A stretch of DNA of 44,037 nucleotides, from contig MCGO01000274.1 in NCBI GenBank assembly GCA_002104985.1, forward strand, positions 1 through 44,037. The letters run 5' to 3'. Source of the DNA: Rhizoclosmatium globosum. Lineage: Eukaryota > Chytridiomycota > Chytridiomycetes > Chytridiales > Chytriomycetaceae. This document shows positions 1 through 11,112 of this stretch, piece by piece. Each line of letters opens with the position of its first letter. Position 1 is the stretch's first letter. The notes beneath the pieces are model-generated. The model had not been told where the DNA came from. It did not search any database and worked only from the letters and a program-made list of their open reading frames with translations. The position numbers and the translations under genes were made by a program.

Positions 1-23
1 CAGTTCGTAGTCAGTTCGTACTA

Positions 24-3000
24 ATGGATATTCGGGAGGAGACGAACGAAGATGTTCGTGCAGTGATCTCACCTGTTGAGTCTGTCCAACAACCTGACAA
101 GCAAGCTATTTTCGATGAGATGAAAGCTGATGCACAGAGAAACTCGCGATACGACATGGCAGACGCCGAATCATTCAAGAGTATCGCAGATATGATGCAA
201 GATCCTCGTGCTGATCCCAAGTCCAAAGACTTTGACACTGCCTTCTTCCAGCGCGCTGTGAGACAATATGTGAATGGCAAAGGATTGGAGTTTTCTGAAA
301 TGCCTATCGCCTTCCGCAATTTGGTAAGTCGCCTTGCATCGCTCCATTGTCTGGATTTTGTCCATTGTTCTTAACATTTCAATTCCTCCCCCCACCCCGA
401 CCACCACCAATAGAATGTCGTCGGTAACTCATTACAAGATGCAAGTATCCAGACTGTTGGGACAACTGTCGTTGGTGCTATCCAGCCTTTAATCCAAATT
501 GCCAACTACATCAAGAAAACAAGTGACACTCTCTTCCCTGCAAAGCATGTCGAAAAAGATATCATACGTAGTATAACAGGTGTTCTCAAACCTGGTGAAT
601 GTGTGCTTGTTATTGGTCGTCCTGGTTCTGGTTGTTCGTCACTTCTTCGAACATTCTCCAACCAGACTCGAAGTTTCAAAGAGGTATACATTAGTTTCGT
701 TGTATATTTTGAATTAATGAAGATTTCTTAATACATAGATTCGAGGTGAAATCATGTACTCTGGTTTTTCAAGCAAAGAAATCCACGAAAAGTTCCGTGG
801 CGAAGTTGTCTATTCCGAAGAAGGTGACCCACACTACCCGTCCTTGACAGTGAGGCAGACTCTCGACTTTGCTCTTAACTGCAAAGTCATATCTCCAACC
901 ATTCGTGCCAAAATTATCGAAGTTACCCTCAAGATGTACGGTTTGGTGAATTGCCAAAACACCGTCGTCGGTGACTCAACACTTCGAGGTGTTTCAGGTG
1001 GTGAGAAAAAGCGTGTATCGCTTGCAGGTTCGTTTTGAAATCATATATATTCAAATGATTAGTTTCTAACCACCATACAGAGGCAACTGTGATTGGAGGT
1101 TCTGCTGGTATATTCGATGGATGTACCAAAGGTTTAGATGCGGCGTCATCCCTCGACTTCGTGAAGGCTCTTCGTGCTTTTGCTGACTACCAAAACCGAA
1201 CTGTCGTTGCCTCTTGTTATCAAGCCTCCGACGCCATGTACAACTTATTCGACAAGGTTATTGTCTTGGCGGAAGGCCATTGCTGTTTTTTTGGTACGTA
1301 TTTTTGCTTCTGTGCATCAATTTAAGTTCGATAACACATGAAATTGAATAGGCCCAACCCAAGATGCTGTGAAATACTTTGAAGACCTTGGCTTTCCTAA
1401 ACACCCTCGTGACACTTCCGCAGAATACCTTACAACATGTGTCAGCAGTGGAAAAATCAGCCCCAAAGATCTCTTTGACAAGTACAAGTCCAGCAGGTAT
1501 GGTAAAGTCAATGAAGCCGAGGCGGAACGTTACCTCGCACCAGACCATAATGAAAAGGCTCGTTCTTTGTTCTTTGAACGAATTGTTGCAAGACGAAAGC
1601 TTCAAGGAAGCAAAGGAAAGCAACTTGATAGCTTGTATGCTGTTCCATTGTCTACACAGGCACTTATGCTTTTACGTCGTGAAGTTCAGATTATTCGTGG
1701 AAACTCTGGAGCCATCATAATGAGGTAAGTTCATATCTAGATGCGCCCTATAAATAACGCATGGGCATTTAAGCACCATTTTCAACTTATTGATGGCCGT
1801 TATTGTCGGATCTGTCTTCTACCAGATTCCAGCAACGTCTGCAGGAGCATTTACTCGTGGAGGGGCCATTTATTTTGGTCTTTTATTTAATGCTGTTAGT
1901 GCCTTTGCAGAAATTCCCAAAGTTATCGACGGCAGAACTATTCTTTATAAGCACCTCGACATGGCTCTATACCGTCCTTCGACACACTTTCTGGCTCAAA
2001 GCGTATTTGAGTTCCTAGTTTCCGCTGTTAGAATTTTGTTCTTCTCGTTGATTCTTTACTTCATGGTGGGATTGCAACCAAACGCCGAAAAGGTAAACAC
2101 CTCTTTTTGTTCTTGGCTGATACTGACTTGGTCTACAACAGTTCTTTATTTTCTACCTCTCTATTATTCTCACTCAACAAGCTTTTGGATTTATGCTCAA
2201 AATTTTCGGTTTCCTGGCTGCAGAAAAGCATGAAGCCATTAACCACGCCGCTATTGTGCTCATTTTGTGTACTATGTATGCTGGATATATGATCCCAATT
2301 CATGATATGAAGCCTTGGTTTGGATGGGTGAGTGTCAAACAAGGAAGGGCTTACAAATGAATTAACATCAAAAATATTTAAGATTCTCTACATTAATCCA
2401 GTTGGATACGGATTTCTCACTATCATGATCAACGAATTTGAAGGTCTCGATTTGGCGTGTGCGGGTACTTCCCTCGTCCCAGCGTATATACCACCGTATT
2501 ATACGAACCCTGCTTACCAAACATGTACCCTGCAAGGATCTGTTCCTGGCTCTCCAGTTGTCCATGGCCTCGATTATCTCTCCTCTGCGTTATCTATTAA
2601 TACTGATATGAAGTGGTGGAACCTTCTCATCAACCTTGGCTTCATTGTAATATTCATGATCCTGGATTGCATTGTTTTGGAAACTGTACAGCATGGTAAA
2701 GCTGGTCTAAGCGTAAAACTGTTTAAACCCGCAAACGCCAAGGATATTTCGACGCCTACCAGAAAGGAGAAGCAAAAGCAACATGACTATGAGTCTATCA
2801 AAATTGATGGTAGTAAGGAAGACATTGACGCATTAAATACTCTTACTTGGTCTGACATCAAGTATTACGTTCCACACCCGAAAGAGAAAGGAAAAACGTT
2901 GCAACTCTTGAACGGAGTGAACGGATACGCGGTTCCAGGCACAATGACTGCATTGATGGGATCTTCTGGTGCCGGTAAAACCACACTGCTTGACGTAGTC

Positions 3001-4864
3001 GCAAGAAGAAAGACTATTGGAACAATCGAAGGAGAAATTTGGGTTGGCCCTTCTTCTCCTGGACCTGAATACCTCAAGATCAGTGGTTACTGCGAACAAA
3101 TGGATGTTCACACAAAGGAAGCAACTGTTAGAGAGGCTCTTGAATTTGCCGCATTCCTCCGTCAACCAGCCTCTGTCTCGATCCAGGACAAACGAGAATA
3201 TGTGAACGAGGTTATCAAACTACTGGAAATGGAAGATTTGGAAAACGCACTCGTCGGTGACTTGGACAGTGGAGTTGGTCTCTCGATGGAAGAACGTAAA
3301 CGTCTTACAATCGGCATTGAGTTGGTTGCGAAGCCCAAGATTATTTTCCTCGATGAACCCACTTCTGGATTGGACGCACAGGCCGCTACTAACATTATCC
3401 GTCTTTTGAGAAACCTGACTTTACAAGGCTATGCTCTCGTCGTCACAATTCACCAGCCATCTGCTATGCTCTTTAAAGAGTTCGACAGACTTTTGTTGCT
3501 TGGCCGTGGTGGAAAGACAATCTACTTTGGAGAACTCGGACCAGACTGTCAAACTATGCTCAACTACTTTGAAAAAACTGGTGCTGCTAAGTGCGACCCT
3601 ACCGCGAACCCAGCCGAATATATTCTCGACAGTATTGGTGCTGGAGTTGGACATACTACAAACACGATTGATTGGTTCGAAGCATGGAAAGCGTCACCAG
3701 AATGTGCCAGGGAATCGCAAATTCTGGATGCTATCAAACAACGAGCCATCGACTTTGCTTCCCACCACACTGGTGATTTGGATAAGTTGAAACACAGATT
3801 GAATGCAGATGTACCAAGTGGAGGCTATGTGTATGGAATGGTTATGAAACGAATGTTCCGTTCGTTCTGGCGTGATCCCAACTACAACGTCGGTCGAGTA
3901 ACATTTCAAATTGCGATTGCTCTTTTGCTTGGTTTGACATTCTTTCAGTGTGAACCTACACCTGCTGGCGCACAAAACAGAATCTTTGCCTTATTTCAGA
4001 CAAGTACTCTTGGTGTCGTTGTTATTAAGCTTGTTATTCCAACCCTGTTGGACCAACGTTCTGTTGCACTTCGTGAACAATCTCAGGGTGCTTATGGTCC
4101 CAGAGCCTTTGGTCTTGCCATCACAACTGCTGAAATTCCTTTTGCAATTGTCGCTTCGACAGCCTTCTTCTTGTTGTTCTACTGGACTGTTGGTTTGAAT
4201 GCAACAACGGACAACACTGGTTATTTTTATGCCATGTAAGTGACATTAATTTAATCAACAAAGGAGATTTATTACGTTCTTACAGCCTTACTGCTTTTAC
4301 GTTGTGGTCTGTATCATTTGGTCAGTTGATCGCCGCTGCTGTTCCAAATTATGGTGTTGCCGCAGCAATTCTTCCAATCTTGACATCAATTCTCTCTTTG
4401 TGCGTGTTCTTATTTATTTCTTGAAGGCATAGTTTTGAACTCTTTGCCAATTTAGGTTCTGTGGAGTCACTATTTCTTACGACGAGATGCCTGGATTCTA
4501 CAAGAATTGGTTGTATTGGATTGACCCTTACCACTACCTGATTGAAGGAATGATGGTGAACGATCTTGGAGGTCTCAGCATTCATTGTGACGAAAAATCA
4601 TTTGTCAACGTCCCGATTCCAGCGAATACTACCTGCGGAAAATACTTTGCACCTTATCTTCACGTTGCGCCCGGAAAGCTTGTTGACCCCAATGCTGTAG
4701 GAACGTGCACATACTGCCCAATGCAGACTGGAGACAATATTTTCCATTCATTGGGCTGGAGTTATGATAACCGATGGAGAAACTTTGGGCTTTTGATTGC
4801 CTTCTGGATCTTTAACCGCGTTTTGACAGCTATCTTTATTCAGCGATTCAAGGTTGCACGTTAA
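24..4864 (+). CDS. Full-size PDR-type ABC transporter (ABCG, pleiotropic drug resistance family)
   Basis: Ten exons: 24-323, 414-683, 739-1027, 1081-1293, 1352-1724, 1774-2092, 2142-2327, 2383-4235, 4286-4399, 4456-4864. All phases close and give 1441 residues, the usual PDR size. Order is NBD1-TMD1-NBD2-TMD2. NBD1 Walker A (about residue 168) reads GRPGSGCSS, with Cys in place of the catalytic Lys; its signature VSGGEKK (about 275) is canonical and its Walker B region (IFDGCTKGLD) is altered. NBD2 has a normal Walker A (GSSGAGKTT, about 843) and Walker B (IIFLDEPTSGLD), but a degenerate signature (LSMEERKRL). This asymmetry, with one complete hydrolytic site, is the known fungal PDR pattern. 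Family role: plasma-membrane ATP-driven export of hydrophobic drugs or lipids; the substrate cannot be read. The frame is open upstream of 24 to the window edge, so the true start could lie further 5'. The next 3' region is a repeat-rich gene desert. Confidence 0.93.
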
Positions 4865-5470
4865 ATGATACATTTTTTTCACTTTCTCGTCTTTCCTTTT
4901 ATTTGCTAATTAATTGCAACTTTACATAAAATACTCCTATTTCTTTCTAGAAGTAAGACATTTTTCTTGATGCTTTAACAACGTTTGAGCTTGAGCATTG
5001 CGGTGATAACTACTATTTAAAGGGAGTAGATAGCAGAGAGAAGGATCTTAGGAGCAACCACGCAATGTCTGTAGTAGCCCCAAACTTTGTTAGTGTCTGT
5101 ATGCTAAGAAATCCAACTTTATGTCATTTCTTGAAGCCAACTCCCTGCACAAGTCAAAGAGTTTCTTTCCAGTCATTTCAGCAATTACTTACAATATAAG
5201 AATTCTGCCTCCTCCAATGGGTTTAAGCCCAAATTCTGGTCTTATCAATTCTCAACAGTAGGGACAAATAGAAGACGTTATTTCCTGACACTACCAATTA
5301 CACAGAGCATTAAAGCATTGCTGCCAAAGTACTCGCATCCACAATCCTTTTTAGCAAGTTCTCCCGTAATTTAAATTTCTGTTCTCTGTGCCTCCACTTA
5401 TTCAGGTTTTCATTGGCTGAATTTAGGCTCTGTCTCATTTATCTCGTTGCCTTCAGATCAATTTTCCTTG
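4865..5470. other. Intergenic stretch, no gene seen
   Basis: This stretch is AT-rich sequence after the transporter stop. It begins with pyrimidine-rich 3' untranslated-like DNA. I see no ORF with family resemblance, no RNA gene and no clear repeat. Confidence 0.5.
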
Positions 5471-5474
5471 GGCA

Positions 5475-6145
5475 ATGTTGTCAGACTTTGTTCATTTCAG
5501 CTTTGTCCACAATAATCTCTTCAGTGCCCAAAATACTCTGTCTCCTGTGTTGACAGAAGGCTTCATCTGTGGAAACTCACATTGCTTCCAAGCTGCGTTA
5601 CAAGGTGTTCAAGGAGAAGGTGAAGCTTTGCAAACCAAGATCTATAACATGCTGAAAGAGGGAAAACGTGAGCACTTTCTTCTATGTATGCCTTTGTAAA
5701 ATCTTAAATTGACAGATCCTCCCTCATATTATCAAGCTTGTGAATTCTTTCAATAAGGCGTATCTGGTACTAAATGGTTATCAAACACTTGCGGCTCAAC
5801 CTTTGCACTTTCCTGCTGGAAATATGCTCTATGCCTATCATGGCAATGCCATCCATCCTGATTTGAATCCGTCTCACATTCATGAGGGTATTAGGTTCTT
5901 CTCAGTCAACAATACTTCTGTATTCTGAGGAAAGTAAACAGAGACCAAAGCTATGTGTCTCCAACATTTGTTTTGATTTGGAGTCTCCAAAGGATGGTTA
6001 TTGTGTGTGCATGGAAGTGATGGAGACTCATCCTGTCAATCTGTTTTGGGAGGGAGCTATTGCACTGTGTAGTACACTTGCTGATCCAGTACCACCCGTG
6101 TTCGGAACAAGCGGCTTTGACACAATAAGGAGGGAACGGATGTGA
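5475..6145 (+). pseudogene. Unrecognised decayed coding remnant
   Basis: Three plus-strand open stretches follow one another in different frames: 5475-5699, then about 5719-5928, then about 5882-6145. The second contains LHFPAGNMLYAYHGNAIHPD and the third CFDLESPKDGYCVCMEV, which look like real protein but belong to no family I can name. The second and third overlap around 5882-5928 and could be one frame broken by a small shift. A possible intron (GTGAGC at 5668 to the AG at 5718) does not restore phase. The remnant sits at the start of the mobile-element tract. I infer an old element gene or a dead host gene; a live gene with unusual splicing is not excluded. Confidence 0.3.
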
Positions 6146-6390
6146 ATTCTGGAGAGAAAATATGGTGGGTTGGGTTGGTAAAGTGTAGGCTGCCAAGCAT
6201 TTCACTCTTCCACCGATACAATACGGAGGTAATGTATCTGACTCTGGAGAGAAAACAAAGTGAGTAGGGTGCTAACATGTAGCACTGTCGTGACCATTAC
6301 ACAGTTCCCATGCAGCCTTTGTCTGGTGCAAGCAGCTTCAATCAGATATGGAGAGAACCGTTTTGTATTCTGGAATGAAAAAAAGGATGT
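6110..6390 (+). repeat. Three diverged tandem-like units of about 105-115 bp
   Basis: A motif of the form ACAATA-GGAGG...ATTCTGGAGAGAAAA recurs three times in the same orientation, near 6122-6160, 6224-6258 and 6333-6382. The first two spacings are about 100 and 112 bases. The units are clearly related but diverged. They follow directly on the decayed coding remnant, so they may be the end of a repeat-containing protein gene or simple tandem duplication. No frame stays open through all three. Confidence 0.45.
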
Positions 6391-7600
6391 GGTTTGATCA
6401 CTAAATTTGAAACACTTCATAAGATAGAGAAGCAGAGCTTTAATAGCTTGCCCATACAGGTATTCCAACCGTTGGTTCGAATAGTTCTTTTCAGGAAAGC
6501 ACAAAGCAAAACATAAAGCCTTTAATTTCATTCTTCCCCATCTTCAAACTCAATATAAAAGCATTCATAACCAAATTGCTTGTAACTGAAATGTGCCCCC
6601 ATCGTCACCCAGATCGTCACCTCCTTGAAACTTCAACCAAATCTTTGAACCAAAACCAAGTTCTGTCACTCTCAAACAACAAAAATCGAAAATGTACTCC
6701 AGTCTCTTCTTCCTTGCACTGAGTTCCACCTGTGATACCAAACAATGGAGTCAACAGAACACAAATCAAACACGTCTAGACCTGGTTGCTCCGTCTATTT
6801 ATTGCGAATTGAAACGCCAAACAGTCAACAAATGTGTGTGTTTTCAATGGACTCTCTTTTGTATCTGAATAGCTTTTACGCAAAATGGACATACTCAACA
6901 CTTACCAAGAACCTTGTTCAAAAGCTTTAATTGATGCGCATTGTGGGATTGAAAGCACTATCTTGTCTTTCTTGCAGATGCGAGATGCCGGCGTTGATGT
7001 TTGGGTGGCATTTTAATGAGAAATGGATTTATTTGGGATGAAAACGAATAGAAGTCAGGAATGAGATATACCTCCGCCACCAAAACCACTTTTTTGCCAT
7101 CGCAAAATACGCCGCTTCAACTTAATAGAGCCCTTTTTTTGATTTTAACTTTCATGGAGGAGCTGGAAAATGCATCAATGAAATAAACTCTTTTATTAAA
7201 TGACTCACAACAATTTCGTGCTCTACAGCTTTCCAACAAGCCATTACACGCTGTTCTAATGCAATGGTGGAGAAGGTGCCATGGGATTAAAGTTTCAAAT
7301 GCTGACGGAGAAAAAATTTGAGTTTTGCCCACTACAGCCAACAGCCACCACCAAGTCAACACACTCACCCAAAATCACTAAAAGCTCGCGCCAGCGGGCT
7401 CCAACTCGTACCTCATCGAAGCCCGCCTCTGCTCGCTATCAACTCTCTTAAACATACATCAGTACATTTGGATGAAATCTATTAATTTTATTCACTATGG
7501 AACATTACCCAGAAGGTCTGTTTGATGTTTTGAGCAATAGTATGTAGTATGTTTAGTGGGCCATTTTCCTGAGCAAATCTAACACATTTGCCTAACCCTT
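6391..7600. other. Gene-poor stretch with one GC-rich hairpin
   Basis: There is no supportable gene here. The short ORFs have no coding signature that I recognise. Within it, 7396-7431 is GC-rich in an AT-rich setting: GCGGGCT and AGCCCGC form a perfect 7-bp inverted repeat around a loop of about 19 bases. It could be an element end or a regulatory hairpin; nothing ties it to a gene. Confidence 0.35.
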
Positions 7601-7607
7601 TGGTCCA

Positions 7608-7935
7608 GGATTTGACTGACTTGCAAGTTCCATGGAAATCACCTCTTCCTCAATTTCAACAGCATCCTCAACTTCATCCACATCTTCCTCATTCACATCT
7701 AAGACACATAATTGAACAATGGCTTTTATTCTTGACTTGATAGCAGCATTGTATTTGGCTCTGGAACTTAAGAATGACGTTTATGGTTCTAACTCATCAA
7801 TCAACGTATTCACCATATCACTTTCAAAATCAAGAAAAATCTTCATGGAAATGTACTTCAATTCTTGGGTTGTGCAATTCTTCAATCCAAGAGCTGTAAG
7901 TTTGTCACTGGTAGTTTGGTAGCCTGAAAAAAACA
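7608..7935 (-). pseudogene. Unrecognised coding remnant on the minus strand
   Basis: Reading the minus strand, an AG acceptor near 7925 is followed by an open frame beginning GYQTTSDKLTALGLKN and running to a TAA near 7784. The same frame then continues to a TAG near 7608 with an acidic tail (VNEEDVDEVEDAVEIEEEV). One stop in an otherwise open frame of about 105 codons suggests a nonsense mutation or a genuine C-terminus followed by chance reading. An upstream frame (SLVIQVCVIIGYQ) joins across a plausible short intron. I do not recognise the family. The location among dead elements favours an element-derived gene. Confidence 0.3.
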
Positions 7936-8096
7936 CACATTACGCCAATCTAATTTAACGTTGTACCAATGATAACACAAACTTGAATGACCAAAGAACA
8001 ATGAGTAGTTTGGCAATGTCATGGGACATATGGGCTAAAAGACGTTCCTTAATGGGATAACAATCCTTTCTTCTTGTTGTACATGTTTTTGTTAGG

Positions 8097-9231
8097 ATGG
8101 ACAATTTGTGTAACAGCCACTTGAAGTGTTTGAAACTATGCTCCAAATCGAACTCCGGTTCAGAAACTCCTAGAACCGGCTCAATCTCCAAAAAGCCTGA
8201 ACCAACACCAATTTCCACCCGTCTGACACAGATCAGCCCATCTCAATCCTTCCAAGTGCTTTTAACATCATTAATACACTTTTGGAGGTGAGTTTGAGCT
8301 CATTGAGACGTTTTGGTTGGGCCCTTAATTTGCACAGCAGTATGTCCATGTCTCAAACTAGTCTTCTTCAACTCACCTTCCAGCCAAAATTCAAGGAATT
8401 TGGCAGTCAAATAAGCGTGCCTCAAGTGTCAAACTTCACTATTGAGATTAATGAGATCAAAGAGTTTCCAATCAAGCTATTTGAGAAGGTGTCTAGCAGA
8501 CTTAAAAGGCAGGCAGTGATCATTGACGCAGAATCAACTCCAGTAAAGTACGACTGGCATACAACAGTCACACCAACTGTTAACGACTTAAACGAGTTCC
8601 TCTATTCAAGGCCATAAACGGTCACAGAAAGAAATGCCTCAATGAAATAACGATGAACGACTTTGCGTCTTGGGCCTAATTGGCTCAACCAATCGCGACT
8701 GTTGATAATCCCGTGGAACTTCAGATAGCAATATATTCTAATGCTATCAAAACCCACGCTTTTAAGGAATTAAAAAAGCAACTTCTCGCTGCGCCCTCAA
8801 CAAACCGAGCTGGGGCTGATAATGAAGATGCAGTGCTTGATATAAGTAATCAATTACGCCAAGAATATGGCCAAATTTACGTCTCAGAAGCAATTAACTG
8901 GCGCATTTGGGCCAATTACGTGCTATCCGGTCCTAGACATAATCAAGAAACGCGATTTCGATAAGGTCCGCTGCAGCACTTGATTAGTTTGTTTGCTGCC
9001 GCCAATGTCAACAAAGGAATGCTGAGACGACAAATCATCCAATCAAATACAGTTGCTATTGGAGAAAATCAACGCTTGCAGCAATGGATGAATCAGCTGC
9101 AGCAACTAATGAATGCTTTAATTGGGAACTGTCAAGCATTACAGCAAGAAATTTCGGCCATTCAACAGGAGCTCGTAATTCGAGATCAAATGCTTCGTGA
9201 TATGAAGGTCTGTCTCAATTCATCCTGTTGA
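8097..9231 (+). pseudogene. Broken unrecognised gene with a coiled-coil C-terminus
   Basis: An exon at 8097-8287 joins in phase to 8341-8617 across a good intron (GTGAGT...CACAGCAG). After a frame change near 8600, the frame runs 8652-9231 and is interrupted only by TAA codons at 8677-8679 and 8962-8964. Flanking residues read smoothly across both stops. The last part (about 8980-9231) is Gln/Leu-rich and looks like a coiled coil, with NQLQQLMNALIGNCQALQQE as its core. I cannot name the family. The two stops at positions where CAA would fit, plus the shift, indicate a decayed gene, most likely element-associated since a dead transposase follows. Confidence 0.4.
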
Positions 9232-9357
9232 CAACAGCAACGCGTTGGAGCTTTTGGCATCAGTTACACAGCAGATGGATGTTGACCATGTTGCTGTCTG
9301 AGACAAGATGGAATCAATCAATCTTTCTTACGATTCATCACTATTAATAAATCCAAG

Positions 9358-10390
9358 TTCAGAAATATCTTGATTCAGTGGCGGCCCAGCATTGAAACCC
9401 CTTGAGGTATATCCACATTTTCAAAATAGTCCTTCGCAGTCATAGTCCCTGAACTCCTTCAAAATGTTTGCAATCACTATTGAAAGATCCTGTTTCAATC
9501 CTTCTGCGTATCTTCATTGCATTCTTCTCTTAATCATAGCAAAGAAGAACTCAATTGGGTGAAAACGGACAGTATGCTGGCAAAAAGAAGACAACCATTC
9601 CAAGATCACGAAGCATGTAAACTATGTTCTTGTCGCAATGGATTTTGGCTCCATCAAGAATCCAAACAGAATGAGGTCCAGGGTATTAATATACGTGGGT
9701 ATTATTGATTGCAAAATCACGGCAATAACGAGCAAACTTGATATGATCGAATGTTTCTTCGGTGATATAGGTGTCAAGCAATCCATTGAGTCCAAGAAAG
9801 CATAGGAGTGATGCGCGTGGCTTTCAACCAAATTTGCCACAATAAACAAGTTTTGTCCCTGTAATGCCATATCCATGAGTACGTAGCATATCACGATTAT
9901 CAAGGAAACTTCAAGAAAGACTAATTGCTGGAGCAGCCATGGGAACTTGCACAATTTGTCAGCAAACCTTGCAATGTCTGAAGCACTGGCTTGCATTGCA
10001 CGACGCTCCAGCACCTTCCAACTGAGTCCTGCTTCGGCTAGAATGGTACATACAAGGGAACGGCTAATGCTTGTGTGAAAGTGAGCTTCAAACTTGGATT
10101 TTGCCTCTGCTAGAAATAACGTAGGATTCTCAATGTAAAGATTGACAAGCCATTGGCGTCTTTTGTCCCCAAACTTTTTGCGAGAGCATTCCGATTGCCA
10201 ACGGGAGACACTACCTTCAGTTTCAAATTGATTGATCCATCCTCCAACAACAGACTTTGATTTGCCAAAGTACCGAGCCAGCTCCGTTTTGCTGATATTG
10301 TGGAAGTAGTGCATGTAAAAACAATTTCAGCGTTACATCCTCCGTGGCATGCTTGTTCTTGACAACAGACTGGATAAGGTCGACACTCAT
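9358..10390 (-). pseudogene. Tc1/mariner (IS630)-superfamily DDE transposase, inactivated
   Basis: The minus strand encodes a recognisable transposase from an ATG at 10390 to about 9358. An N-terminal helix-turn-helix includes KTELARYFGKSKSVVGGWI, and the linker includes FHTSISRSLVCTILAEAGLS. The catalytic core shows a frameshifted first Asp region near FLDE, then DNRDMLRTHGYGITG, then WILDGAKIHCDKN (second Asp) and FLPAYCPF...IEFFFAMIK (Glu). The tail has a CGY...GFNAG motif typical of such proteins. Lesions: frameshifts near 10320, 9915 and 9555, TGA at 9826-9824, TAA at 9688-9686, and further stops near 9515 and 9405. Asp-to-Glu spacing is about 34 residues, as in Tc1-like enzymes. I could not identify its terminal inverted repeats or target-site duplication. 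Confidence 0.85.
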
Positions 10391-10608
10391 TGGGAGTGCA
10401 AGGATAAAAAATGGAGATGAGGATCAAACCAAAATTTGATTTTGGCCTGAATGCACAATAAAACCTAAGATCACTTGCGCAGTCCACAAACAGATGCGAG
10501 CTTGAAGAATTGAACTTCATAATGTTATTTAATAGTACTTGAAACTCCTACTCAGGATGCGTATCAGATTCACAAAATATCTCTTGTACAAAACTTGAAT
10601 CAGTAGCA

Positions 10609-11112
10609 GTGAGTGAGTCTGCAATTTGAGCCCAAAGTTGACAATCCTGGTTTTACCGCTGAACCCGTTGAATCTGATTCCTCATATTAAGTACAAACAT
10701 CGGAACATACGCAATAATACTTTAGATAAGAAGGCTTATGCCAGTCTATTTGTTTCAATAAGTTATGTCCAGGTTTCTAATTCATAACTTCATCTTCAAC
10801 AACACATTCTTTGCTCCTCTCATTCTCACATCAGAAATCAAACATGAATTAATCGGATTTAATTGTATTTGATGCAATTATCATTATATCCTTTTAAGAA
10901 AAGTCAGTTGTTGAAACTAGCTATTTCGGAATCGGAGACTCATCTGATAAGGTATTATCTATGCTCGCCATTGAGTTCATTATTTTATTTGATTAATTGA
11001 AAGTTTCAAGCTTTAAACTATCTGGGAAATATATATTTGGCTTTACTTTTGAGCCTTTTCATTTGAAAGTGTGCCATGCTGCGGCTGATATAAACAAGCA
11101 CTAATTAATAAC
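10609..11112 (+). repeat. Dispersed repeat, copy A (about 0.5 kb)
   Basis: This segment aligns by eye along its whole length with 14439-14995 in the same orientation. Shared blocks include GAGTGAGTC near the start, CCAGTCT, CATCTTCAACAAC, GCAATTATCATT, GAGCCT and GATATAAACAAG near the end. The copies are clearly diverged, with small indels. It begins about 220 bp upstream of the dead transposase start. No long ORF is present. It may be a solo LTR, or the end of a non-autonomous DNA element. Confidence 0.75.

Noticed and set aside
6470..6490. GGTTCGAAT-like sequence as a possible tRNA
   Set aside because: No acceptor stem or A box can be built around it.
8652..9231. In-frame TAA codons as evidence for a reassigned stop codon
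   Set aside because: The conserved genes here use TAA and TGA as terminators at the expected protein ends (for example the transporter and DCN1 end in TAA and Yippee in TGA), so the standard code applies.
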